64,000 nt of DNA from Mya arenaria (lineage: Eukaryota; Mollusca; Bivalvia; Myida; Myidae): positions 75,028,049 to 75,092,048 of the forward strand of contig NC_069129.1 in assembly GCF_026914265.1 (NCBI RefSeq), in the 5' to 3' direction. The position numbers and the translations under genes are program-made. Shown one piece after another: positions 1-11,490 of the stretch (the stretch's first letter is position 1; each line of letters begins with the position of its first letter). The notes under the pieces are model-generated. The model was not told the origin of the DNA. It ran no database searches and saw only the letters and a program-made list of their open reading frames with translations.

Positions 1-1040
1 AACTTACAAGGTCATTGAAGGCAGATCACCTGACGACATTCAGCAACATATTGGTATATTGTTCGAATATTGTGATAAATAAGGCTTAACAGTAAATACT
101 ATTAAAACTAAACTAATGGTCTTTTTTAAAGGAAGGGTTAATGCCCACTGAATATTGGACGTATAATGGACAACCCATTGACGTTCTAGATGATTTCATC
201 GACTTTTTTTAAAAAGCACTCAACAATATATTATGTAAATGTATTTCTTATGATCTCAGACCAATCGCATTTTGGCAATTTTTATTTGATGCTTTGTGGC
301 CCCTGTTTTTAATTATTTTTTTCGGAATATAGGGTTATACCAAGTGGAAAGAGATTGTTATAATTTTCAAATTTTGTAAACGTGTGTTTAATGTTACGAA
401 AAAAACTCCAGCAAGTGTTTATAAGCAACTTGGTAGATATCTTCTTCATATACATAGATGTCTTAGAATTGTTTTCAATTTCGGTTTAAAGTTGATAACA
501 GTGATAACGATATAGTACGCGCGGCATTATCTGATGTTTTAACGGTAGGAGTAAATATTTCAAATATGTTGTTACAGTAATTTGTTCGTTGGTAATCCCT
601 TCTACGTTCTAAATATATTAAAGTTCATTTACTTTTAATTACCTGTTTGCATAAGTCTTGAAATGGAGGCCGTATTGTTAAGTACCTCCTAAGAGATTTT
701 ACTTAATATTTAATAAATGTGTATCATCCATATTGAGTGCTAAACATGTGTTGGTTATCCATCTAGTAAATAAATGGAGAAAACTACTTTCTTGAATATT
801 GTTAGTGTCATACCATTTTAGATGACAACTTCTTAGTTACAAACATTTCGACAGAAATGTCTCATTATAAAATATTTGATAATGTTATTTTAACTAATGA
901 CATTTTTGTGTAAAATTTAAAACTAGAATTGTTGACTGTTTAAGCAAGAATGGTATAGATTTGTAGCACAGTTATATGTTATGTTTAAATGTTTATACGT
1001 TTAACCTAAAAAGCCCTTTCTGCTGTAGACTTAGACTGTC
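1..1040. other. AT-rich stretch, no gene seen
   Basis: I see no credible coding region, RNA gene or named repeat here. The sequence is AT-rich with frequent stops in all frames. Confidence 0.5.
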
Positions 1041-1044
1041 CGTT

Positions 1045-1700
1045 CATCCGTTAACAATGTAGACCAATTCTGCATGGTTCTTTGATAAAAAATGTATTAC
1101 TTAAAAAGTAAAAGAATCACCGTTTCTGTTTTTTAATTCGAGTTTGAATAAGAAATAGGGAACTAGTAAAGTATTCTTATTCCTTATTCGAATGCGTATT
1201 TATGTTTAAATGATTCTGAAGCGCTCCATCCCGCTGAATTAGACATTGCATTTGTTCAAACTATTTGTTAAGATCAATATGGTATTGAGTTTTCGTTAAC
1301 AAATGAGCAAATTAAACAATTTGAAATTAAGGGTTTTTTTCTCCAGAATTATGTTCCTTATTCGGATTATAGAGCATTTTCAAAGAACTTCAAGTTCTAA
1401 AATCCGCTTGAACACACAAAGCATTTCTGCAAACTATGTTATGTGGACCACTGCTGCATTGATATTTTATCAAAAAGGGATACAACGTTATTGTTTTACG
1501 TTAACATTTATATTCCTAATTCGGAGATTGTTGCGTTTCACTTTAAGTACGTAAGTCCTCTTGAATATACAATGCGTTTCAGCAAACTTTTTATTTAGAC
1601 AACTTCTGCTTAGCAGATTGATAAAAAAGTATAAGTAAAGAAGATTAAAAATCACTGTTTCTGTTCCTTATTCGAGTTTGAATAAGAAATAGGAAATAAA
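1045..1700. repeat. Degenerate ~160-bp tandem repeat
   Basis: The motif ttccttattcg (with variants) recurs near 1172, 1348, 1509 and 1661, about 150-176 bp apart. Between these, a second motif (ttctgcaaac / tttcagcaaac followed by a 'gataaaaaa'-like run) also recurs in register. The copies have drifted well apart by substitution and small indels. The period recalls the old ~160-bp satellites known from bivalves, but I cannot compare it with a consensus. The small ORF inside has no protein-like character. Confidence 0.5.
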
Positions 1701-1705
1701 GAACC

Positions 1706-1850
1706 ATGTTCTGAGTTGTTTGTGGAGTTTTGTGATATTGTTCCATGTTTTTGGTTTGTGATTGTTTTTGTGTTTTATGTCTTTGGCGTTTTCCCTGTGC
1801 TATTAAACGGAGTTTTTGTTTCCCTAATTAAACGGAATTCCCCAAGTTAA
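1706..1850 (+). repeat. Dispersed repeat family A, copy 1 (partial)
   Basis: This contains the family core: gttgtttgtggagttttg, then tttggtttgtgattg, then gtctttggcgtttt and a tail reading ttaaacggagttt. The same blocks in the same order occur at 1858-2135 and 28735-28910 (plus strand), and at 12357-12730 and 63568-64000 (minus strand). It lies head-to-tail with copy 2. No coding capacity is visible. Confidence 0.7.
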
Positions 1851-1857
1851 TTCATAC

Positions 1858-2135
1858 TTTGATCAGATTTACCATTTACGTTTTTACTTGGGATTGTTTG
1901 GATGAGTGTGAAGTTATGCACACAAACTGGTTTAAAACCTAACAATCCTTGATAAATAAACCCAGTTTTTTATATAGTATATATGTACTGTGTTGTTTGT
2001 GGAGTTTTGGACTGCTGTTTCATGTTTCTAGTTTGTGATGTTTGTTGTGATATATGTCTTTGCCGTTTACCCCATGCCATTAAACGGGGTTTATGTTAAC
2101 TCTTTTGGCTACTGAGCTCGTTTCTGTAGTTTTTC
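1858..2135 (+). repeat. Dispersed repeat family A, copy 2
   Basis: This is a more complete copy. It starts with the block matching the left part of the minus-strand copies (gggattgtttggatgagtg ... aaacctaacaatcctt), continues through the tttggcgttt-type core, and ends in ggctactgagctcgtttctg followed by T-rich DNA. A detached tail block (gctactgagcttgtttctg) recurs at 2442-2475. The class is not recognised. It could be a SINE or a MITE, since copies occur in both orientations and no reading frame is kept. Confidence 0.7.
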
Positions 2136-2139
2136 ATAT

Positions 2140-2900
2140 AATGATCAATCTCAAAATACAACAAAAAGATGCGGTTTCAAGTATAACAAGGTATCTAGTT
2201 CAGAGATTACTTAAAAACCAACATCTGTTGTAATGCTATGATGCACATGTTAGTCCAAGTCCAAAACTGTTTCTTGCTTGGGAATATATTACATGTTTAT
2301 ATTATTTGTTCATTCAATTAAGGAAACATGTTTCTTGAAATGTATCTGTTTTCCCTACAACTCTTGCTAAATATATGTGATTTATATTTTATTTTAATTA
2401 TTAGTTCAGTTTTCAAATGTAATATTTTAATTGTTTAAATGCTACTGAGCTTGTTTCTGTAGTTCTCGTATAAATATTGGATTTTGTAAAATAGTTTGAG
2501 TTTAAAATGACTTATGTATTAATAGACATTAAATATGGTTCAAAGAAACCCTTATTGACGTTTGGAGGTTATCTTGAAATAATCCAAATAAAATACATTC
2601 TGATTCCTGTATTTCAGACTCCACTTTTATATTTAACCATATACACTTATTTTCTTAACAAGCAGCACTGTAATTAATAAGCAAAGTATTGTTGGCCATA
2701 TAAAAGTGGAACTTGTGCGACAACCAACAGTTCACAATCCAAATCGAACGTCACGGAATCGAACGTTGAAAAAACGTCAAATCATCGAACATATAATACA
2801 TTCCGTTTGGTGTGATCACGTAAACCAAGTCGTGTATGTTCGTTTGCTTTATTTTTAGTAATACATAGAATAACAACAAAAACAGGAAGTTACGTTATGT
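2140..2900. other. AT-rich intergenic stretch
   Basis: Apart from the 34-bp tail block of repeat family A near 2442-2475, I see nothing that can be named. No long reading frame is present. Confidence 0.5.
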
Positions 2901-3929
2901 TGTTGTCGGACCAGACAAGAATAAGCCAATGCGTTGCGTCGCGCCGAATTCCCAACATTCTCCCGGCCACGAATGGTATAAGGTATGTTTCCATAAAGTC
3001 TATTTAGCGTCCACTTCTTCCAGCGGGTATAATTTTACTACAGGCCGAGTGGTTGTCCCTTTCGATGTACGTATTTGTGCGGCCCTCGTGAATCCGTCAT
3101 TTCCGGTAATGAGTTCGTCTACAACTGCAAGGTCCCACTGCAACCTAAGTTTGAAATCGTCTTGAACAATCGCAATGTCCCCATGTGTGGATCGTCTGGT
3201 GGTGGGTACCACTCTTCGTCTGGTATTCCCTTAACGATGTTAAGTTTTCGTGTTTCCATCGGCGCCAGTAGTGGTCAAGTAGATATGAGCGTGTCGTTTC
3301 GATCGACTTTTAACTTTTGTGTTGGCAAACGGTAAACTGGTCAATCTTCGTCCGTGCAATAAGTGTGAAGAAGTGAGCGGTTCCGGGTCATCTCTTGATG
3401 AAGACACGTTCGTAAGCGGCCGGTCGTTCATCATAGCCTCCACTTCTGTTACGACAGTTTGAAGCATTCGAAGATCAATGGAGGCTCTACCAATGATTTT
3501 CTTTATCGTTGTCTTGGCAACACCAATGAGTCTCTCGCACCATCCTCCATACCAAGGGGCTCGTTTTAGAATCAACTGCCACTGTGTTCCTTGCTGTGCA
3601 ATTGCTGTTTGTAGACATTGAGATGAGCAAAGTTGCCGTATCTGATTTGTGGCAGCTTGATAGGTTGTGGCATTGTCTGATATCATCATTCTTTGCAAGG
3701 ATCTTCTGCTCCCGAATCGTCTAAATGCCAGAAGAAACGATTCTTCGGTGAGGTCAGGAACAATTTCCAAGTGGACAGCCCGGGTGCTGGCACACGTAAA
3801 CAAACATATGTATTATGTATTTGTATTATAATGAAACTAAGTACGAATTTACTACATCTATTATTCCATATCACTCTAAAATTTCGATTTCATACATATA
3901 TCAGTAAAAAGGTTGCAATAATTTTAAAA

Positions 3930-5400
3930 CATGTACCAACGATATGGCGGAGCAACCCGACGTTAAAATTTATGACGTCAACGTCAATTCAGTTTACTCT
4001 TTCTCAAAATAGCGGCCATGTGCTTGCACGCAACGTTCATGTCTCCTGACCCATGATGTGTAAACAGTTTGAAACCATTGTTTATCAAATGAAGACATTA
4101 TTGTCTGCACGTGACGACGTAGGCTCTCGAGATCGTCGAATCGGATTCCGCGTAGCTGGGCTTTGGCGGCCGGGAAAAGCGCAAAATCAAGTGGCGCAAG
4201 GTCTTGGCTGTAGGAGGCGTGCTCCAACCTGCCGAGTCCGAGAAAAACCAGCTCCAATTCTGTCTACCGGGCCCTGTGCGCTGGAGTATTTTCCTGGTGT
4301 AAGAGAACATTTTCTATGCCCTCTTCCATGCCGGGCCTATTCTTGCGCAGTGCATAGACCATATCCCGCCTCACGACCTGTCCCATAAATAACACAAAAT
4401 TAAATACCAAGTTGATTATTTGAAAAATAATGCATTGTGAGGTTACACCGTTTCACTGCTGTTATGATTGAATTTATGCATCAGTTCTCTATATTTGATT
4501 CATAGCATGATTATATAAATGTGTAATTTCGTTTATAAATATGTTTATAAAAATGTTTACCTTTGAAAAATACGCTGTATTAACGGTAACGCCCGCCGGG
4601 ACTGCATGTGTCAAGATTACACCGTTGGCGTCCATAAATACGATGAACATGAATTTTCCTTTCGATTTCGTCACCCGGGCCTTTTTTGGTGGTGGTGAAG
4701 CGATGTTTTCCAGATCATACTTTGCTGTTTAGTCTTTGGGTCGAACAGATGAAACCACGTTTCATCCGTTGTGATTATTCTTTGAAGAAATCTGTCCCCT
4801 TCACGTGGATACGACCTCAAAAAAGTCAAATATTTATTCACCCTATCCTTTGACTGATTGTATCCAACTAGCGCACTCCTTTGTCATCTTAAACTCTTCA
4901 GTAATTAACTTATAAGCTGTTGCTACCCCAATGTCACATTCCTCGACCACTTCCCGTGTAGACACTCGTCGGTCCCTATCAAGTATCGACTTTACCTTTT
5001 CGCGCTTTTTCGCCACAAGTGCCGGCCTCCCACATCTTTCGTCGTCGGATGTTGACTCGCGCCCCTCCTAAAAGCGTCTGTGCCACTCAAAAACAGCTGT
5101 GCGACTCAAAGTTTGGTCTCCAAACGATTTCATCAACTTTATCAATGTTTTCGACGGTGAGACATCTAAACTCTGGAAAAACTGTATCACGACACGCTGT
5201 TTTTCAATAATTTCGCGTTGCATGTTTGCTTTGAGCACCTGTTTAGGAATTTGTTTTACGAGGCGGTGTCTGCTCAAATGACGCCAAGCGCAATTTACTA
5301 ATGACGTCATGTTGTGGTTCGACGTCAAGTTGACGTTTCCCGCGTTTTTTAACGTTACAAAATGCGATTAATGTGAACATTATTGGAAAATATAAGGCTT
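3930..5400 (-). mobile_element. Mariner element nested in the BEL/Pao fossil
   Basis: The approximate extent is inferred from the transposase remnant plus flanks where BEL/Pao coding similarity stops. A GC-richer flank with repeated gacgtc motifs occurs near 3974 and again near 5321, possibly eroded terminal sequence, but I could not pair clean inverted ends. The boundaries are uncertain by about 100 bp. Confidence 0.6.
3994..5223 (-). pseudogene. Mariner transposase pseudogene (DD34D type)
   Basis: Minus-strand remnants run in order through the transposase. At the N-terminus there is a helix-turn-helix (EKQRVVIQFFQSL ... LSRTAVFEWHRRF, about 5220-5070). Next come a linker with STREVVEE and the first catalytic Asp in TTDETWFHLFDP (about 4780-4740). 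The strand block is FMDANGVILTHAVPAG (about 4640). HQENTPAHRA (about 4300) has Glu where the second catalytic Asp is expected. The third Asp is in DLAPLDFALFP (about 4205). The spacing between the last two catalytic positions is 34 residues, the classic mariner arrangement. The frame changes several times and at least one stop precedes the C-terminal block, so the protein is dead. The most likely start is the Met at 5223. It sits inside the BEL/Pao fossil and is therefore younger than it. Terminal inverted repeats are not clear. Confidence 0.9.
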
Positions 5401-6604
5401 GCTCCACAACAGCAAATATTATGTTGCTATGGATACAATATTTTTAGAATGTATTGACTTAGGCGAATGTCCGCTCTTTATCAAAATGATTATATATGTG
5501 TCTTAACTTGACAGAAGTTTCAAAGTTTTACGTTGAAAAATAACAAAGTTATTAGTACAGTCCGGGAACTTTTCGAACATACCTCGTAGCTCTTGGCGGG
5601 TAGTAGAGAAGGGTATTTGGTTGTGTCCGGTAACGGGGCATTCTGGATTCTCCCGCCACAACGAATGCATCCTTCATCAATGTATAATCGCAACTGTCTA
5701 ATGATTGATTGGCGTCTAGTTTTTGAAACGAGTTCCTGTTTGACGTCACGATAATGCTGAAATTAACAATTGCAAAAATCATCGTTCGGCTTGGCGAAGC
5801 TCGTCTGTAGTTAAAGGACCGCCACTGCGATGAGCACGTGCTAATTTTCTGCAGTTTTTGATGAATCGCAACATGTTTGCTGTGACTCGAAGCAACTTCC
5901 GGTAATTAATATATCTAGTTATGTTCATTATATCGTCGAGGCCAGTAACGAACATTTCATTGTGTGTATATCCATCCTCCATTTCTTGTTTTGCCATGGT
6001 TGTTAGAGCTGTTGTTAATCTTGGTTGCCATGTGGGCAAATGGTTGGGGTCACTCAACCAAATCGGTCCTTCTTTCCAAAGAACACTGGAATGGAGCTGC
6101 GCAGCTGAAACACCTCTTGTCTGTAAATCGGCCGGATTTTCTTCTGTCAGACAATATCGCCATTCTACATCAGGGGTAAGCTTCTTTATTTCCTCAACTT
6201 TGTTGGAAACGAAACGTTTTAGCGATTTCTTGGAATGCAGCCAATGAAGCACTTTTTGACTGTCAGACCAGCATACGACTTTCTCACACGTGACTGACGT
6301 CGTAACGTGGTGTGCAACACCTGCTCGGACGAGAGTTCCAACCTCGGTGGTGTGATTTCTTTCACAGGTGCAACTCGATATTTTGGCAAATGCAATGCTC
6401 GATCTAACGCCGGATGTGAAGTAAGAGACAACACCGAAAGACACTGTACCTGCGTCTACAAAACGTGAAGTTGTCTTTGCACGGTGCATCCTGTGTGTTT
6501 GTGAAGTAGGGTATTAAACATTTGGTGGTCATGGCAACGTTCAATGCCAATGCGTTACGTCGCGTAAAATTCCCAACACATTTAATGTATAAAAGACAGA
6601 TAGG

Positions 6605-6750
6605 ATCTGACAGGAGTTGTCATTTAAAACAAGATTTTATTAAACGAGTTCATGAAAATTGTTAGTAGGCGAGCCTCTGGCGAGCTTACTAACAACTTTC
6701 ATGAACGAGTTTAATAAAAATCTTGTATAAAATGACAACGAGTGTCAGAT
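6605..6750. repeat. Foldback hairpin, ~70-bp arms
   Basis: The arm 6605-6673 (starting atctgacaggagttgtcat) is the near-perfect reverse complement of 6679-6750 (ending gacaacgagtgtcagat), with only a few bases between. The arms include the caagattttattaaacgag and ttcatgaa blocks. It stops 5 bp before the inverted-end element on its right, so it may be one terminus of a larger composite element. Confidence 0.9.
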
Positions 6751-6754
6751 CTTT

Positions 6755-7791
6755 TTTATCACATGCTTAAAACGGTGCTTTTTATTACCAATTTAGTTCC
6801 ACTTTCTGGACCCATTGTTTGAAAGCCAAAGTACTCAGAGTTGAATGTCAACGATGCTCAATATAAATAGTTCCAAATTGAAATAACAAAAATAGCTATC
6901 AGTTATCGAGTTTTAATTCTGATAAAGCGCTCAACAAGTAACAAATATAAAAATGTGTACTAAAATATCAAACAACATGAATAACAAACAATTTTAACCA
7001 CAAAAACCCAATAAGTACACAATTTGATGACGTCACACTGAGCGTACATGTATGTACGCGGTTTATGTGACTTACATCGGTCTGTCAAGTTTTATTGTGT
7101 GCATGGATTTAGTATGTATTCGCTGTCGCTTTCTACGATGGTTTTTGCAGCGTTTCCTTAGTGTTCATGGATTTTCACAACATGCAGATGATTACGGCGA
7201 AGCCTTACTCTGTACTTCATGGATGTTAATGTTGAAAAAGCTCCACCAAGAATGTTTCCAGTCAGGACATGATGTTCTAGCCGTCATGGGATGTGTAATG
7301 AGAAGCCTGAGCTGCGGAATTCTTATTTGTGGTTTTGGTAACCGACAGCTGATTTAACTGGCAAGCAAATGGCATTGATTGCATATTGCCTGTGTTTATC
7401 AAGATGGAGATGTTTGAAATGTTCTCGTGCTGTTTGTCACTAATGTTGCTGTATTTGTTGACTGACTGGATATGTCGGTGACTAGTGACCTGCATTATCA
7501 GGTTGGTGGAACATTGTTATCAGAAAGTTTTTCGACAAGATGCTTTTTGGCTCTATGATTTGTTAGCCATTTGTCTCCCGGAAATCCTACAGCTTCATTA
7601 TTGAGGTAGGTAAGTTTTTTTTGACGTTTGAATAATTTTGTTAGCAAACAATGCGGAGGGATATCTAAGTCGCGTGTGATTAGTCTTGCTAATAGAAATG
7701 TCTGATATGTTATCTTACACATGTGTAGTGTAATATAAAAATATTAGTAATGGGTATTTTACACGGAAAACAAGGGTAAGCATGTGATAAA
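6755..7791 (-). mobile_element. Crypton-like element with inverted ends
   Basis: The 15-bp sequence tttatcacatgctta at 6755-6769 is matched by its exact reverse complement at 7777-7791, bounding 1,037 bp. Inside, on the minus strand, is the C-terminal part of a tyrosine recombinase. Cryptons are tyrosine-recombinase transposons and classically lack terminal inverted repeats, so the association of the two is unusual. The inverted ends may instead belong to a different element that carries the remnant. Confidence 0.55.
7277..7722 (-). pseudogene. Tyrosine recombinase (Crypton/KIAA1958-like) C-terminal remnant
   Basis: Two adjoining minus-strand frames give the usual end of this family. The first has GFPGDKWLTNHRAKKHLVEK, followed by LSDNNVPPT. 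The second has QVTSHRHIQSVNKYSNISD followed by KQHENISNI. In related proteins from memory the pattern is NHSxRKxLVxKL, then TGHxxxxSLxxY, where the Arg and the final Tyr are catalytic. Here the Tyr is kept, the Arg position reads Lys, and the Gly before His is Ser. A frame change separates the two halves and the N-terminal half is missing. The protein would have cut and rejoined DNA through the Tyr nucleophile, but this copy is inactive. The family call rests on motif recognition only. Confidence 0.7.
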
Positions 7792-7799
7792 ACTTGGTT

Positions 7800-8660
7800 T
7801 CAACATTAACAGCGTAACAATGTGTATTATGTTTTCTATCGCTTTAAATACCTGAACAATATGTGAAACGAAATCCTGAAGAGATATGTATTGTGTTTTG
7901 ACATTTCCATTTAAAATATGTTTGCAATATTTTGTTGTTGTTTAATAAAAAATTGTCACTATAAATCTTTACAAATCACTGTGCAGAATGGGGACATATA
8001 GATTGGAATCGTTTTTTTATGGATCTTCGTAATTAATGAGCGCTTAACTACAATGGCGAGAGAGTATAAATCTTATTGGCAAGAATTTCTACTTGATACG
8101 AATGTAAGCCTACGACCTCAGTTTGCGTAACTATTTACTTCACAGTTTTTCTTAACATTGAAATCTTAACGTCTGCAATACATTGAGACCAACCATTATT
8201 CAGAGATTTTTCAACGTTGATGAATGCCTAGCCAACGGTGATGTGCTTTCTTGGATCAATTATAGAAGTTTGATTATGTCCTTTGTAGTTCATTTTTGTT
8301 AGATTCCTTTTCTCCGTTTCTTGAAGTGTTTTTTACCCAAGACCTCATATATTGCACTAGTTACAGGTTGCAACTAAATGCTTTGTAACGTTTTTTCCAA
8401 ATATTATTTCATATTAACTTTTAATTTATGTGACATTGTTTTATCACATAATGATTAATAATTTTGGTCATTGTCATAACAATAGTCGTGTTGTTCACAT
8501 ATGTCATCTAATTCATTAACGGGTTGTCCACTATCAAATGGATTACCTGGTATTCAGTATTTGAGTTTGTATTCCTTTTGTGGAAGAAATGGCAACATCG
8601 CTAAATGAATGTCTATTTTATATTTATTATTACCTTTAGGACTGCCTCAATTATTCATTT
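7800..8660. other. AT-rich intergenic stretch
   Basis: No gene, RNA or repeat could be supported in this stretch. Confidence 0.5.
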
Positions 8661-8667
8661 TAAACAA

Positions 8668-8741
8668 ACTTAGTTAACGTTTAAATGTTATGTTCTTAAT
8701 TACCGGTACTTAAGAACATAATACTTAAACGTTAACTAAGT
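8668..8741. repeat. Inverted repeat, 31-bp arms
   Basis: The arm 8668-8698 (acttagttaacgtttaaat...) pairs with 8711-8741 (...gttaactaagt) around a 12-nt centre containing accggt, with one or two mismatches. It could be a small foldback element. No coding sequence is associated with it. Confidence 0.85.
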
Positions 8742-8799
8742 TAACCATAAATGTGGATGGGAATGGGAATATGATCATTCTGGCCCAAAAATGACATTT

Positions 8800-11490
8800 T
8801 GAGATATTGTAACCCTTTATGATGCCAAGTATTTCTCAAACAAAAATCCAAAGTTTCAAGTCAAAATTCACAAAACCTAAACAAATATAGTACTTTTACT
8901 AACAGAGGTGTAGAAATCGAAATGAACACAATGTATGGTCTACTGTGTTTATTTAGAATGAAATATCCATATAAGATAAGTATCATGTCAAGTACTATTT
9001 ACATGTAACATATAAGTTTTAGCATATAACAATAAGTACTCATCGTTTGATTACAAAAAAATAACGAATAGTTCATAACTGCATTTGGTTTCTATGGTAT
9101 CTATTGATAATGCCATTTTCACTCATTTTATAAATGTTTCTCAAAAAATAATGTTTTTCATAAAGTTGTGTTTTAAATTATTGACATTTTTATGAAACCA
9201 AGCAATTGCAGAAATAAAATCTGAAGTTGTAAGTCAAATATTAAAAAAAAAATTGATATGGAACATTTTGAAACAGAGGGCTTTAACACAATTTGAACAA
9301 AATGTTCGCTAAATCTGTTCTTATTTTGAATGAAGTATACAAGTCAAAATATTTAACTATAAAATTATCATTACTAGTATCACATAAACTACAAAAGGAA
9401 AATAACAAGTATACATCGCTGATGTCCATAATGATAAAGAAACTTCCAACAAAGGTCAAAGCAAAATTCAGTTGCTATGGTTACTTATGAAAATGCTACT
9501 ACCAATCATATTTGAAAGTCTGCATAAAAAAAATAATATATATAAGTTATTGACATCTTTATGATACTAAGTATTTACAGAAATTTAATCTGAAGTTTCA
9601 CATCAAATTTCACAAAAGTTAAAAAACATATGAAACATTTTGAAACACAGGGATAAAAAACAATGTGAACAAAACTGTTCTAATTTTAAATATGATATAT
9701 ATGTCAAGATACCTGTTTAAATATATAACTTTTCTTTCATGCTTAACGATGAAATATGGGCTTTTAACAGTGAAATAACAACAGTGAAAATATCAATTTG
9801 ATATTTTCACTGCAAAATAAGGAGTGAAAATATCAATTTTCAGAACTTCTTTTAAATTTCTTTGTTGTTACATGTACTTGCCTTGATCAAAACAAAACAC
9901 TGGACTTCAGTAAATTATGTCAAAAAATGTTAAAAAAATAAATAAAGAAATGTTATATGAATTTAAATAAATATATAATTGGAAATTAACAACTTATCGT
10001 TTATTACCGGTTATCCCGTTTATCAAACATTTTACTGATCTTTGAAGCTGAATGTTCGAACATTTGCTTTCATACCAAACAAATTACGGACAAAAACAAC
10101 TGTTCGAACATAAATACAATTTTATATCATCGTTCAAATGTATTTTGAACTGTTTGCCGCTGAAGTACGTAAAATGAGCTTCTTGGAGAATTTACACAAT
10201 AATTTACAGATAGATCCGGTATTTTTTACCCCACCCACAACTCAAAATGTGTCAACAAACTAACGTGGCATTTACTCTTTATCTGGAAAACAAACATTTT
10301 AAAGCGAAACAGACTGGCCTCTGACAGTAAGATGACTGAATATTAACTTACTATAAAACACGCGTACATGCAGGCTTAAACTAAGAAGAATGGTTAAAAT
10401 CCAATGAGTATCCACATTTGTATTGCTAACACATTTAACCTTCCAAATATTCATTCTTTAAATAGCGGCGTAGTAATTTGGTTATGCAGTCATGCCCATC
10501 TTAAAATAAAAAGTGTTTTAATTATTTTTTGGAAAATATGTGCACTAATAATACTTTATTGGTTACTGTTCATAAAGCTTTGCAATAAAAAACGAGCGAT
10601 TATTAAGCTATAAGAATGAATAGCAGAGAACTATTTCTCAGCAAACCGAAAGTAGAAAAGTTGACAGCTATAATTATGCATGAGGGTCGCCCCACGGTAG
10701 CAGCGTAAAGCCCACTCTTTTTCAAAAATAGGGGGTAATTCAGAAAAAAAAAAAAAAAAACAACAAATAAAACTCCGAAAATAAGCAAAAAACAAACAGA
10801 AAAGTTGTTTATTTCAGTGTAAGATCGTATTTTATTTCACTCGTGATCATAAAAAAACTACATTTTCTATGACACTCGTGAAATAAAATACGATCTTACA
10901 CTGAAATAAACAAATATCCTCTATATCTTTATTAGTGTTACATAAACTTCAAAATTAAAATACACATTGCTAATGTCCATAATGACATAGAAATTGGCCA
11001 CAAAGGTCAAAGTAAAAATCGGTTGCTATGGTTACTAATGAAAATGTTATTTCCAATCATGTTCGAAGTCTGCCACAAATAATGTGTTCTCAATATACAA
11101 TGTGTTTTAAGTTATTGGCATGTATATGATACCAAGTATCTAAGGTATCAAAACTAAAGTTTCAAGTCAGTTTTGTCCAAAGACATCAAACGATATGGAT
11201 CATTCTGTTACATATTGGTAAGCCAATTTGAAAACAATGTCCACTAAAAATGTTCTTATTTTAAATGCAGTGTCCAAGCCGAAATACTAACTTAACTGTC
11301 TGCTATAGCTAACACATAAACTAATTCATAGAAACAACGAGTACACATTGCTCATTATAAGTACAAAATGACATAAAAGAACTACATAAAACAACAGTCT
11401 GTTGCTAAGGTTACATGTGATAATGCCATTATTAACTCATTTATTTTATAGTTGCCACAAACATTTGATCTACAATCAACATTTCACCAA
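8800..11490 (+). repeat. Diverged ~370-bp tandem repeat, four units, interrupted
   Basis: The motif tatgat(g/a)ccaagtat and variants occurs at 8819, 9191, 9561 and 11126. The first three are 370-372 bp apart, and the last is at the same spacing once the ~1.18-kb insertion is removed. Each unit shares further blocks in order: ctgaagttt(c/g), aagtca, gttctta-ttttaaatg, cacataaact, aatgtccataatga, aaggtcaaag and gttgctatggttac. The units differ at many positions, so the array is old. Short ORFs inside it are not credible genes. Confidence 0.8.
9740..10920 (+). mobile_element. Non-autonomous hairpin-ended insertion
   Basis: It interrupts the third ~370-bp unit, whose sequence resumes at about 10921 (attagtgttacataaactt). 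Near its left end is the palindrome cagtgaaaatatcaa/ttgatattttcactg (9782-9812) with a further tandem copy of the half-site. Near its right end is a long hairpin with arms 10806-10850 and 10869-10912 (tttatttcagtgtaagatc ...). It has no coding region, and a run of 18 A lies near 10743-10760. Terminal hairpins without terminal inverted repeats recall Helitron-like non-autonomous elements, but the class is not established. Confidence 0.65.

Larger units (their letters stand above)
2925..6576 (-). mobile_element. BEL/Pao LTR-retrotransposon fossil, split by a mariner
   Basis: Three minus-strand blocks read as BEL/Pao pol in order. Roughly 6490-5780 is RNase H plus linker (WSDSQKVLHWL; VEWRYCLTEENPADLQTRG). 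Roughly 5780-5560 is the region ahead of the integrase. Roughly 3800-3000 is the integrase core and C-terminal end (CASTRAVHLEIV; MMISDNATTYQ; APWYGGWCERL; TRPVVKLYPLE). The gag, protease and most of the reverse transcriptase are absent. A mariner lies between the last two blocks. A 34-bp motif beginning gccaatgcgtt occurs in the same orientation at both edges (2925 and 6543) and may be a trace of terminal repeats. The copy is broken many times and looks old. Confidence 0.85.

Noticed and set aside
7052-7357. 101-codon plus-strand ORF
   Set aside because: It lies antisense to the tyrosine-recombinase remnant and its tail; the composition (Cys/Phe/Leu-rich) is what reverse reading of AT-rich coding DNA gives.
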